From Lewinellaceae bacterium (lineage in GTDB: Bacteria > Bacteroidota > Bacteroidia > Chitinophagales > Saprospiraceae), in assembly GCA_020636225.1 (NCBI GenBank), contig JACJYI010000002.1, positions 186,001-250,000 of the forward strand: 64,000 nucleotides of DNA, given 5' to 3'. The position numbers and the translations under genes are program-made. Shown piece by piece: positions 30,530 through 38,849 of this stretch (position 1 is the stretch's first letter; every line of letters begins with the position of its first letter). The notes beneath the pieces were generated by a model that saw only the letters and a program-made list of their open reading frames with translations, made no database searches and was not told the DNA's origin.

Positions 30530-32964
30530 GGGAGGGAGGGATGAAGGGTCAGGGCAAGAAGGTGAGGCTGTTTCATGATCTCTTCCTTTGACAGGATTTG
30601 CAAGGTTCGATAGGCGCCTGTCTGCCAGGTCGGCAGGAAGTTTCGGTAAAAGGGACTTCCGGGATTGCCGGACTGGCCTCCGGGATACACGCCAAATGCC
30701 CGGGTTTCCGGACCAAGTTCGACGATCATTCGCCAGGAAGGACCATTGGTCGGGGTGATGGCATTCAGCGCATTCTTATTGCCACCCAATTCCAGATCCA
30801 TTGCCGAAAAGGCGGGTATTCTGGCCAGGTGCATGATGTCGGTGCCCTTGTAGACCGACCAATAACCCTTTCCGTTCTCAGAAAGGGCCTGAAATTGGGC
30901 ACAGGCAGTTTTCCAGGCCCTGGTAATGATCGCGGATGCATCTTCGCGCTCAGCAGTCTGTTGATGGTCAAACCAGGCCAGGTTGGGATTGGTCCGAATG
31001 AGTTCAAGCAGTCGCCAGTCATCCGGTATCTCCACTGGAATCGAGTCCTGGGCAGCATACAACTCATCCCAGGTGAGACTGTCGACCTGCGCATCCCACA
31101 GTTCAAAAAGGACGGGCATGTTCTGCAAGGCTTCATACCGGCCATTCCATGATGCCAGACTTTTCAGGGACAGTTGTTCCGTCGCATCCAATCGGGCGGT
31201 ATCCAGAAGGGGGAAGTAGGTGGCCATGGCTTCCAGTGCCTGCAGGCTGGTATTGTCATTCTGGAGAGCCATCATGTCCTCGACCGTCATGTCGTTCTTT
31301 TGCCTGAGCCGGGTATTCAGGTACCGTCCTCGCCAGGCTTCCCACACACCATAATAGGCGTAGGGATAGGCAGGGCTGGTCGATTCCTGGTTGGCCGATG
31401 CGACATATCCCTGGGCGGGATTCTCAACATACGGGTTTTCGTCATCTGGTACGAAGCCCTTCCAGGCATTTGCGGATGTCGACCCATCCTGGACCAGTCG
31501 GCCGTCGTAGGAGGGTCGGATCGGCAACAGTCCGCTGACCCGGAGGGCGATGTCTCCTGATTTGGAGGCAAAGAGCGCATTTTGCATGGGGACATCATAC
31601 CGGAGCAGCGGGGTGCGCCAGGTGTCGATGGAAGACGCCTGGTTGATCTGCTGGAACAATTTGGCCATCTGGTCGTCGATATCCAGCATGGGCATCCAAT
31701 GCATGGCCAGATCGGCCTGGGGTGTGCCGGATTTCACATTGGGCACAGGTCCCCAGACCGTGTACCTGACCGTATCCAGGACAGGTTGGTCCAGGCCTTT
31801 GACCTGGATGGATTCAATATGCAGTTCGGCCTGTTTGACCGCCCCGTCATACTGGTAAGCCGTTTTATCCGCATCGGTCCAACGGACCGCATACCAATCC
31901 CGTACATCATGGCCGGCATTGGTGAATCCCCAGGCGATCTCTTCATTGAATCCGATGGCGATGCCCATGAGCGGGGGGAATGCCACACCGTAGGCGGAAT
32001 GCCGGGGTGTGGTGATCTGCATTTCCAGCCAGATGGAAGGCAGGGTAAGGGTCAGGTGGGGGTCATTGCAGAGAATGGGGTGCTGAAGAAGGGTTTTGGA
32101 ACCGCTCAGCGCCCAGTTGTTGCTGCCAATGCCGGGTTCGCTGGCGGGGAGCCAGTCCTGGTATCCCCAGGTATCCATGGTTGCGGGGCCGGGACCTGAA
32201 ACAGGAGTGGCCCCATCCGACTGTCCGGTTGAATCAGGAATGACCGGAATGTCAAGGGGATTGTGATGGGGGTAGAGGAAAGGAAAGTCTGCGGGGCCGA
32301 CGATCCGATAGGCATTGCTCAGCGGAATGTCATGTGCGGTTTGGGCAAGCGTCTCACACATGGCCAACAGGAAGCCTGCTGAACGGACGAATGTCCAATG
32401 TTCGGGCTGGGCATCCAGAAGTTTGTATTCGAGGGGCCAGGAACGGGGACTCAACTCGTCGATCCGAGCATTGACACCATCCGTAAATGCCTGGAGGAGG
32501 GGCTGAATGGTCGGATCATTCTCCCAGGCCCGGGCCAGGCGCTCAGCAGTCCTCAGCATGCCCTTGCGTCGTTGTCCAAGGTCGTGTTGGAGGGTACGGG
32601 TTCCCAAGATCTCCGACAGTCTGCCTAGTGGGGCCCGGGTGCTGAGATCCATCTGGAATAACCGCAACATGGCAGATACATATCCCTGGGCAAAGGCAGC
32701 ATCCAGCTCGTCTTCGGCATAGATGTGCGGGATCATTTCTTCATCAAAAATGATGGAGATGCCCTGGTTGACCGGCAGGTGATCCAGTTGCCTGGACTCT
32801 GACCGGGCACCCACCGGTTCGGCATTCATCCAGAAACCGTGTTGTGGAGAAAAAAAAGATCCAAGAGGGGGGAGGGTCTTCTCTTTCAGGATCAGTGGCC
32901 GGTCGAGAACATAAATCAGGGCAACAGTAACCGCGCTGGCCAGTAGGAACCGAAGGAGGGGCAT
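30526..32964 (-). CDS. Penicillin acylase family protein (Ntn hydrolase)
   Basis: 812 residues from ATG 32964 (MPLLRFLLASAVTVALIYVL, an export signal or anchor). The upstream extension to 33015 looks untranslated. The family matures by autocleavage before a Ser. Here Ser281 lies in GIGSNNWALSGSKTLL, followed by PILCNDPHLTLTLPSIWLEM, the classic start of the beta chain. The alpha part carries DEEMIPHIYAEDELDAAFAQ and the later WGFTNAGHDVRDWY block. Members hydrolyse amides such as beta-lactam side chains or acyl-homoserine lactones. The true substrate is unknown, and quorum quenching is only a possibility. Periplasmic by its signal. Followed by a small membrane protein gene. Confidence 0.88.
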   Translation of the reverse strand: MPLLRFLLASAVTVALIYVLDRPLILKEKTLPPLGSFFSPQHGFWMNAEPVGARSESRQLDHLPVNQGISIIFDEEMIPHIYAEDELDAAFAQGYVSAMLRLFQMDLSTRAPLGRLSEILGTRTLQHDLGQRRKGMLRTAERLARAWENDPTIQPLLQAFTDGVNARIDELSPRSWPLEYKLLDAQPEHWTFVRSAGFLLAMCETLAQTAHDIPLSNAYRIVGPADFPFLYPHHNPLDIPVIPDSTGQSDGATPVSGPGPATMDTWGYQDWLPASEPGIGSNNWALSGSKTLLQHPILCNDPHLTLTLPSIWLEMQITTPRHSAYGVAFPPLMGIAIGFNEEIAWGFTNAGHDVRDWYAVRWTDADKTAYQYDGAVKQAELHIESIQVKGLDQPVLDTVRYTVWGPVPNVKSGTPQADLAMHWMPMLDIDDQMAKLFQQINQASSIDTWRTPLLRYDVPMQNALFASKSGDIALRVSGLLPIRPSYDGRLVQDGSTSANAWKGFVPDDENPYVENPAQGYVASANQESTSPAYPYAYYGVWEAWRGRYLNTRLRQKNDMTVEDMMALQNDNTSLQALEAMATYFPLLDTARLDATEQLSLKSLASWNGRYEALQNMPVLFELWDAQVDSLTWDELYAAQDSIPVEIPDDWRLLELIRTNPNLAWFDHQQTAEREDASAIITRAWKTACAQFQALSENGKGYWSVYKGTDIMHLARIPAFSAMDLELGGNKNALNAITPTNGPSWRMIVELGPETRAFGVYPGGQSGNPGSPFYRNFLPTWQTGAYRTLQILSKEEIMKQPHLLALTLHPSLP

Positions 32965-33012
32965 GTCGAAGATTTGCCTGCAAATTACAAGTTTGACCGG
33001 CAAGGGGACAAA

Positions 33013-33049
33013 CAAAAACCCCCGGACAGATCAGAGACCAGCCCGGGGG
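33013..33049 (-). terminator. Intrinsic terminator of the DUF1573 gene
   Basis: On the minus strand CCCCCGG (33049-33043) and CCGGGGG (33025-33019) pair across a 17-base loop, then TTTTTGTTTG follows. Confidence 0.75.
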
Positions 33050-33073
33050 GTATGTCAAAAGGAGGGGGCGGGA

Positions 33074-33535
33074 TTATTCGCCGTCCTTCAGGATGCTAGG
33101 CTTGCTCGCTGGAACAGGCTGGTCTCCATCCACTTTCAGGATGTTCCCCTTGATCGTCAACATCCGCGTTCCAATGGTTTCATTGGTCGTCAGGGTGACG
33201 GTTTTGGTGAATTTACCAACACGATTGGTATCGTAGCGAACATCGATCGACGCCGTTTCACCGGGCATGACCGGCTCTTTGGGCCAGGTTGGAACCGTGC
33301 AGCCACAGCTGCCGCGTGCATTCTTGATCACCAGAGGCTCCGTGCCGGTATTCGTGAACATGAACTTGCGGACACCATCAGCGCCCTGGTCGATCGTACC
33401 ATAGTCGATCTCAATGGTTTCGAATTTCATCGAAGGGCCCTGAGCGTTGGTAGCTGCCCCCTGAGTTGCATCAGTTTGGGCAAATCCTACGGCTGCCAGA
33501 CCGAGAAATAAAAGCAGACCAAATAATTTTTTCAT
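33074..33535 (-). CDS. Secreted DUF1573 domain protein
   Basis: 153 residues from ATG 33535 (MKKLFGLLLFLGLAAVGFAQ, signal peptide). ATG 33544 three codons earlier is possible. The longer frame to 33610 crosses a -7 box and is unlikely. The DUF1573 core is clear: IDYGTIDQGADGVRKFMFTN, then NARGSCGCTVPTWPKEPVMP with the conserved CGC, then TNRVGKFTKTVTLTTN. These Ig-like periplasmic or outer-membrane proteins are very common in Bacteroidota. Function unknown. A T-rich terminator follows. Confidence 0.85.
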   Translation of the reverse strand: MKKLFGLLLFLGLAAVGFAQTDATQGAATNAQGPSMKFETIEIDYGTIDQGADGVRKFMFTNTGTEPLVIKNARGSCGCTVPTWPKEPVMPGETASIDVRYDTNRVGKFTKTVTLTTNETIGTRMLTIKGNILKVDGDQPVPASKPSILKDGE

Positions 33536-33565
33536 CGCCAGCATTTTTTTGGTGAATCGATAAGA

Positions 33566-33573
33566 CAAAAATA
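33566..33573 (-). promoter_or_regulatory. -7 box for the DUF1573 gene
   Basis: Minus-strand TATTTTTG, consensus match, about 30 bases before the start. A TTGG on the minus strand at 33602-33599 may be the -33 element. Confidence 0.55.
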
Positions 33574-33693
33574 GGGGCTTCATCGTAGCGAGGAAAATCC
33601 AACCCTCCAAATCCCTGTTAATGATGAGTTAAGAGGAAATCGCCCTCCTGCAGATATGGTGCGCCGGCAAGCGATTGGCCCCTCGACTTTTCT

Positions 33694-33701
33694 TACCTTT
33701 G
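33694..33701 (+). promoter_or_regulatory. -7 box for the E1 gene
   Basis: TACCTTTG, exact consensus, 20 bases before ATG 33722. Confidence 0.6.
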
Positions 33702-33721
33702 TCCACGAGTAAACGGACGAT

Positions 33722-36118
33722 ATGGAAGATTTGGTACGAGAAGAGCCAACGGCCGATGTCAAGGCGTTTGAAAATGAGGTGTTACGCGATTACTGGATTA
33801 CCCTGGTCAGTCGCGAAGCAAGTATTCTTGCACGAAAGGAGGTGTTGACCGGCAAGGCCAAATTCGGCATCGTGGGGGATGGAAAGGAGGTGCCTCAGGT
33901 AGCTCTGGCCAGGTACTTCCGGAATGGGGATTGGCGGTCCGGATATTATCGTGACCAGACCCTCATGTTTGCCTTGGGTCTTTCCACGATCGATGCCTAC
34001 TTCGCTCAATTGTATGCGGATCCGGACAATGATCCGTTTTCCGGGGGACGACAGATGAACAGTCATTATGCCACCCCACTGATCGACCAGTCAGGTCAAT
34101 GGCTGGCGCATCGGGATATGAAGAACGTGTCCGCAGACATCTCCAGTACTGCCGGACAGATGGCCCGGGCGCTGGGACTGGCCCTGGCCTCAAAGAAATA
34201 TCGTGAACGCCCGGACCTTGCTGCCGATGGCCATTTCTCGGATCAAGGCAACGAGGTTGTGTATTGTACCATCGGAGATGCCAGTACATCTGAAGGGGTT
34301 TTCTGGGAGACCATGAATGCCGCTGCGGTTCAGCAGGTTCCCCTGATCGTATCGGTATGGGATGATGGTTATGGGATTTCCGTTCCGATCGATTACCAGA
34401 CCACCAAGAAAAGTATCTCCAAGGCGTTGTCCGGATTTCATAGCGAGGTCATCGGGGAGGGCATGCTGTTGGTGACCGTTAAGGCCTGGGATTATCCGCA
34501 GTTATGCCGGGTGTATGAAGAGGTGTCCAGGCATGTCCGGGAAACCCATCAACCTGCCCTGGTTCACGTCCGCGAGGTTACCCAGCCCCAGGGGCATTCG
34601 ACTTCGGGATCGCACGAACGGTATAAATCCAAGGAGCGACTTGCCTGGGAAGAGGAGTATGACTGCATTCATCGGATGGGCAACTGGATCCTGGAACAGG
34701 GGTTTGCCACCCAGGAAGAATTGGACCAACTGAGGGATAAGGCCCGGCAGGAGGTACGCGAAGCCAGGGATCGGGCCTGGACGGCATACAACCAGCCCAT
34801 TCAGGCATTCAAGGCAAGTCTCCAACAGGTTCTGGATGCTGCTGCTGCCGCTGGTGCCGACATGCCGGGATTGGCAGAAGCTCAAGCCGAGTTGATCAAT
34901 TTGCGGACACCCTTGTACAGTGAATTGGTGAAGCTGGCCCGCCGCCTGCTGTTGCAATGGCGGGGGTGGGACCATCCTGTGCAGGAGGAGATTGCCGGAC
35001 TGGTTCGTTCGTCCTACAGCCGGGCTGCGAAGGCATATCACAGCCATTTGTACAGCGAGACAGATGAATCGGCACTGCGTGTGCCAGTTGTGCCGGCCGT
35101 CTTTTCCGAGGAGAGTCCGCTCAAGAACGGATTCGAGATCCTCAATACGTTTTTTGATACGGTGTTGGATCGGGATCCCCGGTTCATGGCCTTTGGCGAG
35201 GATGTCGGCAAGATCGGTGATGTGAACCAGGGCTTTGCCGGATTGCAGAGCAAGTATGGCGAGGAAAAGGTATTTGATGCCGGTATCCGGGAATGGACCA
35301 TCATGGGACAGGCCATCGGACTTGCCATGAGGGGATTGCGGCCATTGGCCGAGATCCAGTATCTCGATTACCTCATCTATGGCCTGGAGCCCCTCACGGA
35401 TGACCTGGCTACGGTCAGGTACCGAAGCAACGGGATCCAGAAGGCACCGGCCATCATCCGAACACGTGGACATCGGCTGGAAGGGATCTGGCACGCCGGT
35501 TCTCCGATCGGCATGTTGATCCATTCGCTTCGGGGGATACATGTATGTGTACCTCGCAATATGACCCAGGCGGCAGGAATGTACAACACACTGCTGCGTT
35601 CGGACGATCCGGGGCTGGTGATCGAATGCCTGAACGGCTACCGGCTCAAGGAACGACTTCCGGATAACCTCAGTGACTTCACTGTACCATTCGGCGTGCC
35701 GGAAGTGCTCAGGGAAGGCAGCCACCTGACCCTGGTGACCTATGGATCCTGTGTGCGGATAGCCGAAGAGGCGATCCAGTTACTTACCCCGATGGGCATT
35801 GACATTGAACTGATCGATGTGCAGACCTTGTTGCCTTTCGACCTCGAGGGCCGAATCGTTCATTCCCTGGCGAAAACCAACCGGGTGATCTTCCTGGATG
35901 AAGATGTGCCCGGTGGAGCAAGTTCGTACATGATGCAGCAGGTACTGGAGGTCCAGGGAGGCTACCAATTGCTGGACAGTGCTCCGGCGACCCTGACTGC
36001 CAAGGCCCACCGACCACCCTATGGGTCTGACGGGGACTATTTTTCAAAACCCAACGCAGAGGATATCTGTGATTTGGTCCTTCAGATGATGCACGAAGCA
36101 TATCCGGATACCTTCTGA
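33722..36118 (+). CDS. Fused 2-oxoacid dehydrogenase E1 (alpha plus beta subunits)
   Basis: 798 residues combining both halves of a thiamine-diphosphate-dependent E1. The alpha half (about 1-390) has GDGKEVPQVALARYFRNGDW near the start, SSTAGQMARALGLALASK, and YCTIGDASTSEGVFWETMNA, which holds the ThDP/Mg motif GDA(x)nN. The beta half (about 460-798) has FMAFGEDVGKIGDVNQGFAG, FDAGIREWTIMGQAIGLAMR, and the C-terminal FLDEDVPGGASSYMMQQVL. In most bacteria these are two genes. The fusion form is common in Bacteroidota. It decarboxylates a 2-oxoacid, probably branched-chain or pyruvate, and passes the acyl group to E2. E2 and E3 are not in the window. Own promoter; likely a single-gene unit. Confidence 0.9.
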   Translation: MEDLVREEPTADVKAFENEVLRDYWITLVSREASILARKEVLTGKAKFGIVGDGKEVPQVALARYFRNGDWRSGYYRDQTLMFALGLSTIDAYFAQLYADPDNDPFSGGRQMNSHYATPLIDQSGQWLAHRDMKNVSADISSTAGQMARALGLALASKKYRERPDLAADGHFSDQGNEVVYCTIGDASTSEGVFWETMNAAAVQQVPLIVSVWDDGYGISVPIDYQTTKKSISKALSGFHSEVIGEGMLLVTVKAWDYPQLCRVYEEVSRHVRETHQPALVHVREVTQPQGHSTSGSHERYKSKERLAWEEEYDCIHRMGNWILEQGFATQEELDQLRDKARQEVREARDRAWTAYNQPIQAFKASLQQVLDAAAAAGADMPGLAEAQAELINLRTPLYSELVKLARRLLLQWRGWDHPVQEEIAGLVRSSYSRAAKAYHSHLYSETDESALRVPVVPAVFSEESPLKNGFEILNTFFDTVLDRDPRFMAFGEDVGKIGDVNQGFAGLQSKYGEEKVFDAGIREWTIMGQAIGLAMRGLRPLAEIQYLDYLIYGLEPLTDDLATVRYRSNGIQKAPAIIRTRGHRLEGIWHAGSPIGMLIHSLRGIHVCVPRNMTQAAGMYNTLLRSDDPGLVIECLNGYRLKERLPDNLSDFTVPFGVPEVLREGSHLTLVTYGSCVRIAEEAIQLLTPMGIDIELIDVQTLLPFDLEGRIVHSLAKTNRVIFLDEDVPGGASSYMMQQVLEVQGGYQLLDSAPATLTAKAHRPPYGSDGDYFSKPNAEDICDLVLQMMHEAYPDTF

Positions 36119-36136
36119 ACGAACTGCATCTGACTG

Positions 36137-36171
36137 TTTGGACAGGAGCTGGCTGGAAGCGATTATCTTTG
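36137..36171 (+). promoter_or_regulatory. -33/-7 promoter of the glycosyltransferase gene
   Basis: TTTG (36137-36140) and TATCTTTG (36164-36171) with a 23-base spacer; ATG follows 11 bases later at 36183. Confidence 0.6.
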
Positions 36172-36182
36172 GCGGCAATTAA

Positions 36183-36929
36183 ATGGAAAACGATTTGCGG
36201 ACCGGTTTAGTCATCATTCCCACCTTCAACGAAAAAGAGAACATCCAGCGGATCCTGGAAGCTGTCATGGCTTTGGATCCCTTGTTCGATGTTCTGGTGG
36301 TCGATGACGGGTCACCTGACGGGACGGCGGATGTCGTTCGACAGGTGATGGCTACCTATCCGGAGCGGATCTATCTGAAGGAGCGGGCTGGAAAGTCAGG
36401 TTTGGGCACTGCCTATATCGAAGGATTTCGGTGGGGTCTGGAACGACATTATGATCTCTTCTTTGAAATGGATGCCGATTTTTCCCATAATCCTGCCGAC
36501 CTCCTTCGATTGCGTCAGCCGGTAGCAGATGGAGAGGCGGATGTGACGGTCGGGTCCCGGTATATCAAAGGTGGGCAGCTGGAGAACTGGCCGGCCGACC
36601 GGATCATGCTGTCCAGGGGGGCGTCGTTTTATGTTCAGATGATCACCTGGATGCCTGTTCACGACCCTACCGCAGGGTTTGTCTGTTATCATCGACGAGT
36701 GCTGGAAGCCATTGATCTCAACCGGATTCGTTTCGTTGGGTATGCCTTCCAGATCGAAATGAAATTCGCCAGCTGGACGCTAGGCTTCCGGATCAAGGAA
36801 GTACCCATCCTCTTCGCCGATCGGATCGAAGGTGTCTCCAAAATGTCCAAGGCCATCGTTCGGGAGGCCATTGGCGGCGTGATTGAGATGAAGTGGCGCA
36901 GCCTCTTTCAGTCCTATCAGCGACACTAG
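36183..36929 (+). CDS. Polyprenol-phosphate mannose synthase-like glycosyltransferase (GT2)
   Basis: 248 residues. Opening block VIIPTFNEKENIQRILEAV, then VLVVDDGSPDGTADVVRQV with the nucleotide-sugar-binding DD, YLKERAGKSGLGTAYIEGF, and FFEMDADFSHNPADLLRL with the DAD metal site. The C-terminal half contains RGASFYVQMITWMPVHDPTAGFVCY, quoted in part, and GYAFQIEMKF. This is the single-domain DPM1-like type without membrane helices at the end. It transfers a hexose, usually mannose, from GDP-sugar to polyprenyl phosphate. The exact sugar is inferred. It lies just before the dcw cluster, with 218 bases between. Confidence 0.85.
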   Translation: MENDLRTGLVIIPTFNEKENIQRILEAVMALDPLFDVLVVDDGSPDGTADVVRQVMATYPERIYLKERAGKSGLGTAYIEGFRWGLERHYDLFFEMDADFSHNPADLLRLRQPVADGEADVTVGSRYIKGGQLENWPADRIMLSRGASFYVQMITWMPVHDPTAGFVCYHRRVLEAIDLNRIRFVGYAFQIEMKFASWTLGFRIKEVPILFADRIEGVSKMSKAIVREAIGGVIEMKWRSLFQSYQRH

Positions 36930-37046
36930 TCCCTTATTTCTGGCTAAGGTTCTTTTCTGATCCTGTGGTGGGAAACTGCAGGGTGTAAAGGGATTCCTGC
37001 GCGACCGGAGAGCCTCATCATATTACTGTCTGTCAGGGTTAAACAT

Positions 37047-37065
37047 ATGTGATAAAAAATCACAT
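37047..37065. promoter_or_regulatory. ATGTGAT / ATCACAT palindrome upstream of mraZ
   Basis: Perfect 7-base arms around five A. It resembles Crp/Fnr-type sites (TGTGA...TCACA), though the inner spacing is 7 rather than 6. The rest of the gap 36930-37046 shows no gene or clear terminator. Confidence 0.45.
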
Positions 37066-37084
37066 TATTTTTTTTGGCACTTTT

Positions 37085-37114
37085 AGTGGGATAAAGTGGA
37101 CTAAAATGGGACAA
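37085..37114 (+). promoter_or_regulatory. MraZ box: three 10-bp direct repeats
   Basis: AGTGGGATAA, AGTGGACTAA and AATGGGACAA follow each other without a gap. They place TGGGA, TGGAC and TGGGA at 37087, 37097 and 37107. The known MraZ operator is TGGGN repeated with 5-base spacers. They overlap the expected -33 region of the mraZ promoter, so autorepression of the cluster is likely. Confidence 0.75.
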
Positions 37115-37119
37115 TAGGT

Positions 37120-37127
37120 TACTTTTG
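37120..37127 (+). promoter_or_regulatory. -7 box of the dcw cluster
   Basis: TACTTTTG, a TAnnTTTG match, 20 bases before GTG 37148 and directly after the MraZ repeats. Confidence 0.6.
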
Positions 37128-37147
37128 GGGTAAGGAAAAGGACAAAA

Positions 37148-37612
37148 GTGGCATCATTTGATCTAGTTGGGAATTTTACCTGCCGTCTCGATGAGAAGGG
37201 GAGGCTGAAATTGCCCAGTGAGGTACTCGCCCAGCTGGGTGAAGAGCATGCTACGCGGTTCGTTCTGAACAAGGGTTATGAAAAGTGCCTGGTCCTGTAT
37301 CCCAAGACTGTCTGGGAGCGATTTACCGATCAGTTGAAGGCTGTTCCTGATTTCATGGCATCCGTTCGGGAGTTCAAGCGGGAGTTTTACCGGGAGTCTT
37401 ACCCGGTATCCAAGGATGGGTCGGGTCGTATCCTGCTGAGCAAGAGCCTGTTGGACTATGCAGGTGTCGATCGTGAGGTCAGTCTGATCTGTCAGGGGGA
37501 CAAGATCGAGATCTGGCGCACGGAGTCATTTGAAGAGAAGCGCATGGATCCTGCGGATTTCGCCGCATTGGCCGAGCAGTTCTTTGCCAATCTGTATAAA
37601 ACCAATTCATAA
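37148..37612 (+). CDS. mraZ: Transcriptional regulator MraZ
   Basis: 154 residues, GTG start (family N-terminus MASF-DLVGNFTCRLDEKGRL). It has two AbrB-like SpoVT repeats: residues 5-50 with DEKGRLKLPSEVLAQLG, and about 80-125 with SKDGSGRILLSKSLLDYAGV. MraZ forms ring oligomers that bind repeats upstream of its own gene and control the dcw cluster; in E. coli it represses. The three repeats at 37085-37114 are the expected target. It is first in the cluster, 6 bases before rsmH. Confidence 0.95.
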   Translation: MASFDLVGNFTCRLDEKGRLKLPSEVLAQLGEEHATRFVLNKGYEKCLVLYPKTVWERFTDQLKAVPDFMASVREFKREFYRESYPVSKDGSGRILLSKSLLDYAGVDREVSLICQGDKIEIWRTESFEEKRMDPADFAALAEQFFANLYKTNS

Positions 37613-37618
37613 CCGGTC

Positions 37619-38536
37619 ATGGGAGAATACAGCTATCATGAACCGGTGCTCCTGGATGAAAGCATTCAGGCATTACAGATCCGAGAGGATGGCATCTATG
37701 TCGATGCGACCTACGGTGGAGGCGGGCATTCTCAGCGGATCCTGGATGAATTGGGTCCGAAAGGCCGACTGATCGCCTTCGATCAGGATGAGGCGGCAAG
37801 AGTCAATCTGCCTGAGGATGACCGGATCACCTTTATCCCCCACAATTTCCGACACCTGGTGCGTTTTGTGCGGTTTTCCGGGGTCAGGGAGGTGGATGGC
37901 ATTCTGGCTGACCTCGGTGTGTCGTCCCACCAGTTCGACGAGCCGGAGCGCGGGTTTTCCTATCGTCATCCTCAGGTGGAGCTGGATATGCGGATGAACA
38001 AACAATCCGGCCAGACCGCGGCAGATGTTTTGAACCAGCTTGATCCCGCTGCCTTGCAGGACATCCTCGGGTCATATGGAGAAGTCAGGAATGCCCGGAC
38101 ACTGGCCCAGGCAATGGTCAGCTTCAGGGCTCAGCGGCCATTCCGCAAGGTAGGTGACCTGCTGGAGGTCGTTCAGCCATTGATCCGGGGCGACCGCCAT
38201 CGGTATCTGGCCCAGGTCTTCCAGGCATTGCGCATCGCCGTGAACCAGGAAATGGAATCACTGGGCGAGCTGCTGACCGGTTCACTGGAGATCCTGAAGC
38301 CGGGAGGTATCCTGGTCGTCTTGACCTATCACTCGCTGGAAGACCGACTTGTCAAGCGGTTCATGCGGAGTGGTAACCTGGACGGGGAGGTCAAGAAGGA
38401 CTTTTACGGCCACATTGAGCGCCCCTTTGAATTGTTGACCAAGTCGCCATTGATCCCCGGAAAGGAGGAATGGCTTCGAAATACACGATCCCACAGTGCC
38501 AAAATGCGAGTGGCGAGAAAAACCGAGACACTATGA
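37619..38536 (+). CDS. rsmH: 16S rRNA (cytosine-1402-N4) methyltransferase
   Basis: 305 residues, normal length. The start YHEPVLLDESIQALQI is the family signature. The SAM site is YVDATYGGGGHSQRIL, followed by GRLIAFDQDEAA. Further conserved parts are DGILADLGVSSHQFDEPERG, and the C-terminal VLTYHSLEDRLVKRFM. It methylates C1402 of 16S rRNA near the P site. Its TGA overlaps the ATG of ftsL, consistent with translational coupling through the cluster. Confidence 0.97.
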   Translation: MGEYSYHEPVLLDESIQALQIREDGIYVDATYGGGGHSQRILDELGPKGRLIAFDQDEAARVNLPEDDRITFIPHNFRHLVRFVRFSGVREVDGILADLGVSSHQFDEPERGFSYRHPQVELDMRMNKQSGQTAADVLNQLDPAALQDILGSYGEVRNARTLAQAMVSFRAQRPFRKVGDLLEVVQPLIRGDRHRYLAQVFQALRIAVNQEMESLGELLTGSLEILKPGGILVVLTYHSLEDRLVKRFMRSGNLDGEVKKDFYGHIERPFELLTKSPLIPGKEEWLRNTRSHSAKMRVARKTETL

Positions 38537-38844
38537 AACTGAAGGAGTTCAAGAGTTACCTGGTCATGCCTCAGGCGGCAGCCAACTACTTGCTGCGAAA
38601 CCTGCATTTTTTTGGTTTCCTGGCATCGCTGGTGCTGGTCTATATCTATGTCGTGCACCAGGGACAAGGTCGGGTGAGAGCCTATCAGGCCCTTCAACAG
38701 GATGTCAAGGAGATGCGCTCGAAGTATCTCAAGATGCGCTCGGAATCGATCGTCAATCACCAGCAGTCTGAGATGACCAAGCGGCTGGTGGATTTCGAGC
38801 GACCAAAGAATGGAAGTGTTCCTCACATCATCAATATGCCCTGA
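38533..38844 (+). CDS. ftsL: FtsL-like division protein
   Basis: 103 residues from ATG 38533 (MKLKEFKSYL). A longer open frame to 38470 overlaps rsmH and is not supported. Topology is typical: a cytoplasmic N-terminus of about 25 residues, one membrane helix (NLHFFGFLASLVLVYIYVVH), then a periplasmic coiled coil (RAYQALQQDVKEMRSKYLKM) of about 55 residues. Sequence similarity in this family is weak, so position between rsmH and ftsI is the main support. FtsL forms a complex with FtsB and FtsQ that activates FtsWI. Confidence 0.8.
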   Translation: MKLKEFKSYLVMPQAAANYLLRNLHFFGFLASLVLVYIYVVHQGQGRVRAYQALQQDVKEMRSKYLKMRSESIVNHQQSEMTKRLVDFERPKNGSVPHIINMP

Positions 38845-38849
38845 TCCCA

